Shown piece by piece: positions 1-7,309 of a stretch of 13,679 nt of DNA (the first letter of the stretch is position 1; each line of letters begins with the position of its first letter). The translations under genes were made by a program, and so were the position numbers. The notes beneath the pieces were generated by a model that had not been told where the DNA came from, did no database searches, and saw nothing but the letters and a program-made list of their open reading frames with translations. Source of the DNA: Bacteroidales bacterium (lineage in GTDB: Bacteria; Bacteroidota; Bacteroidia; Bacteroidales; UBA1715); NCBI GenBank assembly GCA_017618935.1, contig JAFZTG010000250.1, positions 1 to 13,679 on the forward strand, given 5' to 3'.

Positions 1-6
1 ACTCTA

Positions 7-867
7 ATGGAAACAAACTTCTTTGTGAAATCTCACGGTTTGGGCAACTGCTACATCGTGATTGATTCTGATAAAATTGATTTTGAATTAACCGATGAAC
101 GTGTCATTCGTATTTGCGACCTGCATTTTGGCGTTGGTTCAAACGGTATTTTGCTCAAAGTGCCTTCGAAAATTGCAGATTTTGGTTTGAAAATCTACAA
201 TACCGACGCGTCAATAGCCGAAAACTGTGGAAACGGTCTTCGAATTTTCAGCAAATTCTTGCACGATTACGGTTATCTTTCATCTGACAAATTTACGGTT
301 GACATTCTTGGTCGCTTGATTCACTGCGAAATTTTGGAGAAAAATGCCGCTGGCAAGGCCATAAAAGTTCGTGTTGATATGGGTAAGGCGAATTTTGTGG
401 CAAAACAAGTCCCTGTAAATTTCGCGAAAGAAGAGTGTATCAACGAACCAGTTACGTTTGGTGGCAAGGAGTTCAGAATCAATTGCGTTTCGGTTGGAAA
501 TCCCCACTGCGTGGTGTTCCGCGACGAATTGAATCAGGAGGAACTTTTGAAATATGGTCCTATTATCGAAACCGACAAAATGTTTCCGAACCGTACCAAT
601 GTGCAATTTGCCCATGTGGTAAATCGTAATTTGGTGGAAATCAAGATTTGGGAACGAGGCGTTGGAAACACTTTGGCTTCGGGAAGTTCGTCGTGTGCCG
701 TTGCGTCGGCAATGCGGAAAAACAATCTGGTTGACAAGGATGTAACCATCCGTATGCCGGGTGGAGAATTACAGATTTCCATTGACGAAGAATGGAACAT
801 AAAAATGACAGGTCCTGTTGAGGAAATCTGTTCAGGGGTGTTCTGTAAGGAAATGCTTTTGAAGTAA
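7..867 (+). CDS. dapF: Diaminopimelate epimerase family protein (DapF-like), second catalytic Cys replaced by Ser
   Basis: The 286-residue length is normal for DapF, the cytoplasmic PLP-independent enzyme that converts LL- to meso-diaminopimelate for lysine and peptidoglycan synthesis. Visible family motifs are HGLGN near residue 10, HFGVGSNG near 40, AENCGNG with the first catalytic cysteine C74, GNPHC near 164, FPNRTNVQF at 193-201 and WERGVG at 215-220. The second catalytic cysteine, normally in the motif ACGTGAC, is S225 in LASGSSSC; the later C230 matches the secondary conserved cysteine, not the catalytic one. The Glu usually before TLAC is N221. The start is the ATG at 7; only six bases lie upstream, so the upstream neighbour is unseen. 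The fold is clear. Activity on diaminopimelate is less certain, because two-base racemisation normally needs both cysteines; a serine-containing subfamily or another substrate is possible. Confidence 0.83.
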   Translation: METNFFVKSHGLGNCYIVIDSDKIDFELTDERVIRICDLHFGVGSNGILLKVPSKIADFGLKIYNTDASIAENCGNGLRIFSKFLHDYGYLSSDKFTVDILGRLIHCEILEKNAAGKAIKVRVDMGKANFVAKQVPVNFAKEECINEPVTFGGKEFRINCVSVGNPHCVVFRDELNQEELLKYGPIIETDKMFPNRTNVQFAHVVNRNLVEIKIWERGVGNTLASGSSSCAVASAMRKNNLVDKDVTIRMPGGELQISIDEEWNIKMTGPVEEICSGVFCKEMLLK

Positions 868-888
868 AGATGGTCAAATATTAATTTA

Positions 889-896
889 TATATTTG
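889..896 (+). promoter_or_regulatory. Candidate Bacteroidota -7 box (TATATTTG) ahead of rsfS
   Basis: TATATTTG is an exact match to the Bacteroidota -7 consensus TAnnTTTG and lies 24 bases before the rsfS ATG, in the only gap (53 bp) before the rsfS-ftsH-LUD-cdsA block. A -33 TTTG occurs at 858-861, but the spacing of 27 bases is longer than the usual 19-21, so the upstream half is weak. I infer that transcription of the four-gene block starts near position 903. Confidence 0.45.
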
Positions 897-920
897 CAAG
901 GAATAAAAATAAAATAATTA

Positions 921-1286
921 ATGGCAAAAGTTTCATCAACACAATTATTGAATGCGATAGTTGAAGGAATCAAGGAAAAGAAGGGAAAAAACATCGTAAG
1001 TCTTGATTTCAAGAAAATAGATAATGCTATTTGCCGTTATTTTGTAATTTGCGAGGGTGATTCGTCAACGCAGGTTGATGCTATTGCCGACGAGGTGGAG
1101 GATTATGTGCGCAAGAAAACGGGCGAGAAGGTCTGGGGAAGCTCTGGCTACGAAAATGCCGAATGGATTTTTCTTGACTATGGCGACGTGATTGTACATG
1201 TGTTCCAACCTCACATTCGTGAATATTATAAAATAGAAGATTTGTGGGCTGATTGTCCTAAAAAAGAATATAACAACGAGGATTAA
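921..1286 (+). CDS. rsfS: Ribosome silencing factor RsfS (YbeB/Iojap family)
   Basis: The 121-residue protein has the usual length of RsfS, which binds ribosomal protein uL14 on the 50S subunit and blocks subunit joining when nutrients are scarce. Family signatures are RYFVICEGDSSTQV (residues 39-52), EWIFLDYGDVIVHVF (81-95) and REYYKIEDLW (100-109); the central acidic strand and the final aromatic/Leu-Trp element are typical. The start is the ATG at 921 in an A/T-rich leader with no Shine-Dalgarno, normal in this phylum. The stop lies 4 nt before the ftsH ATG, so the two are almost certainly co-transcribed. Placement of rsfS before ftsH is a familiar arrangement in Bacteroidota. Nothing is odd in the sequence. 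Confidence 0.94.
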   Translation: MAKVSSTQLLNAIVEGIKEKKGKNIVSLDFKKIDNAICRYFVICEGDSSTQVDAIADEVEDYVRKKTGEKVWGSSGYENAEWIFLDYGDVIVHVFQPHIREYYKIEDLWADCPKKEYNNED

Positions 1287-1290
1287 GAAT

Positions 1291-3258
1291 ATGGCAGAAG
1301 AAAAAAAATCTGATACAAAAAAGGAGGAAAAGAAGGAGGAAAAAAACGACAAAGATTTTAAATCTCCTTTTGACCATCCGAATTTCAAAAATTTTAAAAA
1401 TCCGAAAAATAACGGAAACAACATTTGGATTTATGTTGTGTTGTTGGTGGTTTTCGCCATTTTCTCCTTTATGGATTTTAGCGGCAGTGCAAAGAAAATC
1501 ACTTCCACGGAATTTGAATCAAAATTGCGTAACGGCGAGATAGAAAAAGTTGTTGTCGTCAATCGCGAATATGTTGATATTTATTTGACGGCAAGCAATA
1601 CGGGACATGGCAACGCCTCGCCCGATTATACTATGACGATTGGTTCAATCGAAAGTTTCGAGAGAAAGTTGGAAAATACCAACGTCAATATCGAATATCA
1701 GACAAAACATAATTATGCGTTTGAAATAATTAGTTGGATTTTGCCCTTAGTGTTGCTCGTTGCCGTTTGGATGTTTTTTATGAAACGTATGGGCGGTGGC
1801 TCCAGCAGTGGTGGCGGTGGCGGCATTTTTAACATTGGAAAGTCGCGTGCAAAATTGTTTGAGAACGAGGACAAGGTTAAAACCACGTTCAAGGATGTTG
1901 CCGGTCTTGAAGAAGCCAAAGTTGAGATTCGCGAGATTGTCGATTTCTTGAAAAATCCGAAAAAATATACCGAACTGGGAGGTAAGATTCCTAAGGGAGC
2001 ATTGTTGGTAGGCCCTCCGGGAACAGGTAAGACGTTGTTGGCAAAGGCCGTGGCAGGCGAGGCTGGAGTGCCTTTCTTCTCGTTGGCTGGCTCCGATTTC
2101 GTTGAGATGTTCGTCGGCGTTGGTGCTGCTCGTGTACGTGATTTGTTCCGTGAGGCAAAATCAAAGGCGCCATGTATTATTTTCATTGACGAAATTGATG
2201 CGATTGGACGTGCTCGTGGGAAAAATGGCTTTAATACCAACGACGAACGCGAAAGCACGCTAAACCAGTTGCTTACCGAAATGGACGGCTTCGGAACGGA
2301 CTCGGGCGTTATTGTCCTTGCCGCTACAAACCGTGCCGAGATACTTGACAAGGCATTGTTGCGCGCTGGTCGTTTCGATAGACAAATCAATGTGGAACTG
2401 CCCGATTTGAAGGAACGTGAACAGATTTTTGACGTGCATTTGCGCCCGTTGAAATTCGTTTCGGAAATAAAGTCTTCGTTTTTGGCAAAACAAACACCCG
2501 GTTTCTCTGGTGCCGACATTGCCAACGTGTGCAACGAGGCAGCGTTGATTGCTGCTCGTCACGATAAGAAACAGATAGAAAAACAAGATTTCCTTGATGC
2601 GATTGACAGAATCGTCGGCGGTCTTGAAAAGAAAAATAAAATTATGACACAGGCCGAGAAGCGCACGATTGCGTTCCACGAGGCTGGTCATGCCACATTG
2701 AGTTGGTTCTTGGAATATGCTCATCCGCTGATTAAGGTAACGATTATTCCTCGTGGCCGTGCACTTGGTGCTGCGTGGTATTTGCCCGAAGAACGACAGA
2801 TTGTGACGAAAGAACAGATTCTTGATGAATTGTGCGCAACCTTGGGTGGTCGTGTCGCAGAACAAATCACGTTTGGAAAAATATCGACAGGTGCGTTGAA
2901 CGACTTGGAGAAAGTTACGAAACAAGCCTATGCTATGGTGCAATACTATGGAATGAGCGACAAAATCGGCAACCTGAGTTTCTACGATTCCACAGGACAG
3001 TCGGAATATACGTTCGGCAAACCATACGGAGGCGAAATGGAGAAGTTGATCGATACGGAAGCACAAGAAATAATACGCAAGGCATATCAACGTGCATACG
3101 ATATTCTCACGCAAAATCAGGAAGGTTTTGTCCGTCTTGCTGAATTGTTGCTCGATAGGGAAGTGATATTTAGCGAGGATTTGGAAAAAATCTTCGGAAA
3201 ACGACCTTTTGCGGACGAACCAAAAATTGTAGAAGAAACACAGAAAGACAATGAGTAA
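1291..3258 (+). CDS. ftsH: ATP-dependent zinc metalloprotease FtsH
   Basis: The 655-residue inner-membrane AAA+ protease extracts and degrades misassembled membrane proteins and short-lived regulators as a hexamer. In order: a Lys/Glu-rich cytoplasmic tail (residues 1-30), a first membrane helix (about 44-61), a periplasmic domain (about 65-140), a second membrane helix (about 146-164), a Gly/Ser linker (168-178), the AAA+ module with Walker A GPPGTGKT (241-248), pore motif FVG (274-276), Walker B IIFIDEID (296-303) and second region of homology ending in RAGRFDR (358-364), then the M41 peptidase with HEAGH (463-467). H463 and H467 bind zinc, E464 is catalytic, and D538 in GALND is the likely third ligand. 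All key residues are present. The start is 4 nt after rsfS, and the stop lies inside the first codons of the LUD gene, implying translational coupling. The charged tail is longer than in E. coli FtsH. Confidence 0.97.
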   Translation: MAEEKKSDTKKEEKKEEKNDKDFKSPFDHPNFKNFKNPKNNGNNIWIYVVLLVVFAIFSFMDFSGSAKKITSTEFESKLRNGEIEKVVVVNREYVDIYLTASNTGHGNASPDYTMTIGSIESFERKLENTNVNIEYQTKHNYAFEIISWILPLVLLVAVWMFFMKRMGGGSSSGGGGGIFNIGKSRAKLFENEDKVKTTFKDVAGLEEAKVEIREIVDFLKNPKKYTELGGKIPKGALLVGPPGTGKTLLAKAVAGEAGVPFFSLAGSDFVEMFVGVGAARVRDLFREAKSKAPCIIFIDEIDAIGRARGKNGFNTNDERESTLNQLLTEMDGFGTDSGVIVLAATNRAEILDKALLRAGRFDRQINVELPDLKEREQIFDVHLRPLKFVSEIKSSFLAKQTPGFSGADIANVCNEAALIAARHDKKQIEKQDFLDAIDRIVGGLEKKNKIMTQAEKRTIAFHEAGHATLSWFLEYAHPLIKVTIIPRGRALGAAWYLPEERQIVTKEQILDELCATLGGRVAEQITFGKISTGALNDLEKVTKQAYAMVQYYGMSDKIGNLSFYDSTGQSEYTFGKPYGGEMEKLIDTEAQEIIRKAYQRAYDILTQNQEGFVRLAELLLDREVIFSEDLEKIFGKRPFADEPKIVEETQKDNE

Positions 3259-3886
3259 TTTACGATCAGAAAATAGCAGGGCTCAAATTTTGGGTGACTT
3301 GGATAGTGTGAAGATAACGCCCCAATATTCATACGAGAAGTTATCGTCGGCAAAAGAGTATTTCGTACAGCCCGAAGGGGACTTGTGCGAGGCATACTGC
3401 GAAAAACTGAAATTGGTTGCAGGAAAGCCGGAAATAGTGGCTTCGGTTGACGATGCATTGGCAAGAGTCAAGGAACTTATAGGCGATGAGGTGCTGTTGT
3501 GTAATAATCCTGATTTGCTGAAATTACTTGACGAGAAGGGTGTTTCGTACAACACCGATCCAGAATATGCCCGTGTGGCAAAATTCTCGCTTACAACGTG
3601 TGAGGCTTTGGCGGCACGTACGGGAAGCATATTGGTCTCATCGGCTCAGATTGAGGGCAGACGTTTGATTTCGGCTGCTGAAACGCATATCGTTCTGGCA
3701 TACGCAAATCAGGTGTGTCCCGACATTCCCGAAGCGATGGATGTGGTAGAACGTAAGTTTGGAGATTCGTTTCCGTCGCAAGTTACAATTATAACTGGTC
3801 CAAGTAGAACGTCCGATATAGAAAAGACACTCGTGTTGGGTGCTCACGGACCAAAGAACTTATATGTTTTATTAGTAAAAGAATAA
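3251..3886 (+). CDS. LUD-domain (LutC/YkgG-like) protein
   Basis: The 211-residue protein carries the LUD fold also found in LutC, a component of the lactate-utilisation iron-sulfur oxidase. C-terminal family motifs are clear: RTGS (123-126), an ETHIVLAYANQV strand (144-155), ITGPSRTSDIE (181-191) and GAHGP (197-201). There is no signal peptide or membrane helix, so it is probably cytoplasmic. The ATG at 3251 overlaps the ftsH stop by 8 nt, and the cdsA ATG follows 4 nt after its stop. Neither LutA- nor LutB-like iron-sulfur proteins occur here, so a lactate oxidase role is not supported by context. Position between ftsH and cdsA points to an unknown role tied to membrane or envelope housekeeping. 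Family assignment is firm; the biochemical function is not known to me. Confidence 0.88.
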   Translation: MSNLRSENSRAQILGDLDSVKITPQYSYEKLSSAKEYFVQPEGDLCEAYCEKLKLVAGKPEIVASVDDALARVKELIGDEVLLCNNPDLLKLLDEKGVSYNTDPEYARVAKFSLTTCEALAARTGSILVSSAQIEGRRLISAAETHIVLAYANQVCPDIPEAMDVVERKFGDSFPSQVTIITGPSRTSDIEKTLVLGAHGPKNLYVLLVKE

Positions 3887-3890
3887 CGGT

Positions 3891-4730
3891 ATGAAAAATT
3901 TCTTTCTTCGCTGCATCACAGGCTTGTTGTACATAGCAGTCGTTACCGCTGCACTGTTTACCACTATGCCGATATTTCTCGCTGTTTTTGGATTTATCAT
4001 GTTGCTGGCGTTGAATGAATTTTATAAGAATATCAAAATCAAAGGACTCTCTGTCGATGTGGTTTTGTCGAATGCGCTTGCCGTAAGTATTTACGCTATG
4101 CCCATAATGAAATACTACAACGAGTCGTTGTTCCCGACAATGTTGTCAACCTTGCCGTTGGTGATATTCTTTGCCTTGGCGATTTTTGCCGTGGAATTGT
4201 TGCGTGACGAAGAAGAACCATTTCATAGGATTGCGTTTAGTTTCTGTGGCATTGTGTATGTCGTTCTGCCATTTACGTTGCTTGCATATTACAAGATTGA
4301 CAATGCGATGATAGATGCGGGATTTGGCTCGTCGCTCATGATTTTTATGTTGTTCTTGTTCACATGGTCCAACGATTCGTTTGCGTATTGTTGGGGTATG
4401 TTGTTCGGAAAACATCCGTTGTGTCCGAAAATTTCTCCCAAGAAAACCATCGAGGGCTTTGTAGGCGGTTTGCTTTCTACCGTGATTCTTGCGGTTATCA
4501 TTGCGTTGAATGTGAAAGTAAACGGTACTATCGCTGAATTTGTCGGTGGAGCAGTGCTGATTGTATTATGTTCTACACTTGGCGATATGGTGGAATCGAA
4601 GTTTAAGCGCTACATAGGCGTGAAAGACACGGGAAAAATGTTGCCAGGACACGGTGGCTTCCTTGACCGATTCGATAGCGTGCTGTTTTCTATTCCCGCT
4701 ATTTATGCATATTGGAATTTGTTTGCCTAA
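3891..4730 (+). CDS. cdsA: Phosphatidate cytidylyltransferase (CDP-diacylglycerol synthase)
   Basis: The 279-residue integral membrane enzyme makes CDP-diacylglycerol from phosphatidic acid and CTP, the branch point for phosphatidylethanolamine, phosphatidylglycerol and cardiolipin. About eight or nine hydrophobic segments are visible (roughly 10-25, 27-45, 57-72, 84-104, 115-134, 147-168, 189-208, 214-232, 263-277). The family signature spans residues 236-262: it begins SKFKR, continues with VKDTGKMLPGHGG and ends DRFD, with every conserved position present. NDSFAYCWGMLFG (161-173) and SPKKTIEGFVGG (182-193) are further conserved catalytic-region motifs. The start is 4 nt after the LUD gene, so it is the last gene of the rsfS-ftsH-LUD-cdsA block. 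Length and motifs are ordinary. Confidence 0.96.
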   Translation: MKNFFLRCITGLLYIAVVTAALFTTMPIFLAVFGFIMLLALNEFYKNIKIKGLSVDVVLSNALAVSIYAMPIMKYYNESLFPTMLSTLPLVIFFALAIFAVELLRDEEEPFHRIAFSFCGIVYVVLPFTLLAYYKIDNAMIDAGFGSSLMIFMLFLFTWSNDSFAYCWGMLFGKHPLCPKISPKKTIEGFVGGLLSTVILAVIIALNVKVNGTIAEFVGGAVLIVLCSTLGDMVESKFKRYIGVKDTGKMLPGHGGFLDRFDSVLFSIPAIYAYWNLFA

Positions 4731-4777
4731 GCAAGCAAAAAAGAACGAGAATTATTAGATTTTCCCCCTTTTTTAAC

Positions 4778-4785
4778 TATTTTTG
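4778..4785 (+). promoter_or_regulatory. Candidate -7 box (TATTTTTG) ahead of pheT
   Basis: The 80-bp gap between cdsA and pheT contains TATTTTTG, an exact TAnnTTTG match, 25 bases before the pheT ATG. No convincing -33 TTTG lies 19-21 bases upstream, where the sequence is instead an AT/C-rich stretch (TTTTCCCCCTTTTTT). No hairpin terminator for cdsA is visible in the gap, so read-through into pheT is also possible. Confidence 0.35.
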
Positions 4786-4810
4786 TTTGGCTTAATTTTA
4801 AAAGTAAACA

Positions 4811-7246
4811 ATGAATATTTCGTGGAATTGGCTGAAAGAGTATATTCAGCTTGATTATGATGTTGAAACAGTATCTAAAACATTGACAGATATTGGTTTA
4901 GAGGTAGAAGGTCTTGAAAAATATCAAACAATAAAAGGCGGATTGGAAGGCATAGTCGTTGGAAAAGTTTTGACGTGTGTTGATCACCCAAATTCTGATC
5001 ATCTTCATATTACGACGGTTGATGTCGGTGGTCCTGAAATTTTACCTATCGTGTGCGGTGCACCGAATGTTGCGGCAGGACAAACTGTTGTTGTTGCCAC
5101 TGAAGGCACAAAACTCTACGATGGCGATACGGAATTTGTGATTAAGAAATCAAAAATTCGTGGCGAGGTTTCTTGCGGTATGATTTGTGCCGAGGACGAG
5201 ATAGGCGTGGGTACAAGCCACGATGGCATTATGGTTTTGCCCGATACCGTGAAGGTTGGAACTCCTGCTTCGGAGTATTTCAATATAAAGGACGATTATA
5301 TCTTTGAAATCGGCTTGACGCCGAACCGTATCGATGCTGCTTCGCATTATGGCGTTGCTCGCGATTTGGCTGCCTATTTGAATGTGAACGGTTCTGTGAA
5401 ATTGCAAAAACCGTCGGTTGAGAAATTTGCCTTGTCAAATACGCAGACTAACCTCAAAGTTGTGGTTGACCGTCCTGACTTATGTCCTCGTTATTCGGGC
5501 GTTGTCATTTCGGGTATCAAGGTAAAAGAATCTCCTGAATGGTTGCAGACTCGTTTGAAATCAATTGGCTTGCGTTCTATCAACAATGTGGTTGATGTGA
5601 CGAATTTCATTCTTCACGAATTGTGTCAGCCGTTGCATGCCTTTGATTTGGCAAAGATTGCAGGAAATGAAATACACGTGAATACGGTTGCCGACAAAAC
5701 AAAGTTTGTTACGCTCGATGGGGTAGAACGAGAATTGTCGTCGGAAGATTTGATGATTTGCGATGCCGAGAAACCAATGTGTATAGCTGGTGTGTTCGGT
5801 GGCTTAGATTCTGGCGTTACGGAAACTACTACGTCGGTATTCCTTGAAAGTGCTTGTTTCAACCCTGTGTCAATTCGTAAGACGGCTCGCCGTCATGGTT
5901 TGTCAACCGACGCTTCGTTCCGATATGAACGCGGTATCGATCCGAATATCACCAACTATGCGTTGAAACGTGCCGCATTGTTGATTCAGGAAGTTGCTGG
6001 TGGCGAAATCTGCGGACCGATTTTTGACTCTCATCCAGAGAAATTTGATTCGTTCCCTGTTACCTTAAATCTTGACAAGGCATATAGCCTGATGGGCAAA
6101 AACATTGGCGACGATGTGTTCAAGAAAATCCTTGCCGGACTTGAGATAGAAGTCGCTTCGGAACAAGGAAGAAACCTCAATTTGTTGGTTCCTCCTTATC
6201 GTGTCGATGTACAACGTGCCGAAGACGTTATTGAAGACGTGTTGCGTATTTATGGCTACAATAATGTTGAATTTTCAACGAATCTTCATGCCGCAATTAC
6301 CTATTCAAATGGTGTGAACCAAACTAAGGTACGCAATATGATTGCCGACATGCTTGTGGATAGCGGTTGGTATGAAATTATGAATAATTCACTAACGAAT
6401 TCTTCGTATTATGCTGATTTACAAAATGATTGCAAGAATCATCTTGTAAAAATCCTTAATCCTTTGGGTGCAGAACTGGATTGTATGCGTAATACAATGC
6501 TGTTCAGTATGTTGGAGGTTGTTGCTCATAACCAGAACCGTCAGCAATTGGATTTGTCGCTGTTTGAATTTGGTAGTGTGTATTATACCAAAGGAACAGA
6601 AGGCTCTGTTACCGACAAATATGGTGAATCCCGTCAGTTGGCTTTGTGCGTTACGGGAAAACAAGCACCGTTATATTGGGCTGAGAAACAACAAGATACC
6701 GATATTTTCGTATTGAAGTCAGCCGTGCTCAAAGTGTTGACGAAACTCGGAATGTCGAATATCCAGTTTGCACCAAAAAGCGACGATATGTTGTCGGGAT
6801 TGGAATGTACCATTTTGAACAACAAATGCGTGGCTCGCTTGGGTGTGGTTTCTAAACAACTGCTGAAGAAATTCGACATCGACAAACAAGTGTTCTTTGC
6901 AGAAATTTATTGGGACGTGCTGCTTGCAAATTATCGTCAGAAAATCCAGTACAAGGAATTGCCACAATTCCCGTCGGTACGACGTGATTTGGCATTGTTG
7001 ATTGATTCGAAAGTACAGTTTGAACAAATCAAGAAAATTGCATTCTCAACCGAAAAGAAATTGTTGAAACAAGTGTCGGCATTCGACGTATATGAAGGCA
7101 AGGGGATTCCTGCAGGAAAGAAATCGTATGCAATTTCGTTCTTGTTGCAGGATGACCAAAAGACCTTGACTGATGGTCAAATTGACAATGTGATGAATCG
7201 TCTGATTGCAAATTATCAGAAAGAATTAGGTGCTGAATTGCGATAA
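4811..7246 (+). CDS. pheT: Phenylalanine--tRNA ligase beta subunit
   Basis: The 811-residue beta chain of the cytoplasmic alpha2-beta2 PheRS binds tRNA-Phe and carries the editing site, while the alpha chain (PheS) performs aminoacylation. Domain order is canonical: an N-terminal segment, an EMAP-like tRNA-binding OB domain (about 41-152), B3/B4 editing region (about 214-390, with NVVDVTNFILHELCQPLHAF at 259-278), B5 domain (about 410-485, with PPYRVDVQRAEDVIEDVLRIYGY), the catalytic-like core, and a C-terminal anticodon-binding FDX-ACB domain (about 717-811, starting near ELPQFPSVRRDLAL). The ATG at 4811 gives the expected first residues MNISWNWLKEYI. pheS is not adjacent; separate pheS and pheT loci are usual in this phylum. 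No truncation or frameshift is seen. Confidence 0.97.
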   Translation: MNISWNWLKEYIQLDYDVETVSKTLTDIGLEVEGLEKYQTIKGGLEGIVVGKVLTCVDHPNSDHLHITTVDVGGPEILPIVCGAPNVAAGQTVVVATEGTKLYDGDTEFVIKKSKIRGEVSCGMICAEDEIGVGTSHDGIMVLPDTVKVGTPASEYFNIKDDYIFEIGLTPNRIDAASHYGVARDLAAYLNVNGSVKLQKPSVEKFALSNTQTNLKVVVDRPDLCPRYSGVVISGIKVKESPEWLQTRLKSIGLRSINNVVDVTNFILHELCQPLHAFDLAKIAGNEIHVNTVADKTKFVTLDGVERELSSEDLMICDAEKPMCIAGVFGGLDSGVTETTTSVFLESACFNPVSIRKTARRHGLSTDASFRYERGIDPNITNYALKRAALLIQEVAGGEICGPIFDSHPEKFDSFPVTLNLDKAYSLMGKNIGDDVFKKILAGLEIEVASEQGRNLNLLVPPYRVDVQRAEDVIEDVLRIYGYNNVEFSTNLHAAITYSNGVNQTKVRNMIADMLVDSGWYEIMNNSLTNSSYYADLQNDCKNHLVKILNPLGAELDCMRNTMLFSMLEVVAHNQNRQQLDLSLFEFGSVYYTKGTEGSVTDKYGESRQLALCVTGKQAPLYWAEKQQDTDIFVLKSAVLKVLTKLGMSNIQFAPKSDDMLSGLECTILNNKCVARLGVVSKQLLKKFDIDKQVFFAEIYWDVLLANYRQKIQYKELPQFPSVRRDLALLIDSKVQFEQIKKIAFSTEKKLLKQVSAFDVYEGKGIPAGKKSYAISFLLQDDQKTLTDGQIDNVMNRLIANYQKELGAELR

Positions 7247-7252
7247 AAAAGG

Positions 7253-7298
7253 TTGAAAAGTTTCAAAACGAAAATAAATAACGTATATTTACGTTTTT
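7253..7298 (+). promoter_or_regulatory. Palindrome plus weak hairpin/T-run between pheT and the sensor gene
   Basis: The 63-bp gap holds two small symmetries. TTGAAA-AG-TTTCAA (7253-7266) is a perfect inverted repeat whose first half could also serve as a -33 element. AACGTA-TATT-TACGTT (7280-7295), followed by a run of T to 7298, is a perfect 6-bp stem and could be a weak terminator for pheT. The same AT-rich stretch (TATATTTACGTTTTTG) resembles a degenerate -7 region ahead of the sensor gene. I cannot decide between terminator and promoter, or whether both roles overlap. Confidence 0.3.
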
Positions 7299-7309
7299 GT
7301 TTAGTATAG

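Noticed and set aside
1713..3114. Long open frames on the minus strand opposite ftsH (1713-2534 and 2260-3114)
   Set aside because: They mirror the highly conserved ftsH coding strand, show no recognisable domains, and their compositions are those expected of antisense shadows.
3251..3886. Part of a lactate-utilisation lutABC operon
   Set aside because: No LutA- or LutB-like iron-sulfur proteins are next to it; the neighbours are ftsH and cdsA.
4731..4810. Intrinsic terminator after cdsA
   Set aside because: The T- and C-rich run is not preceded by any inverted repeat that I can pair.
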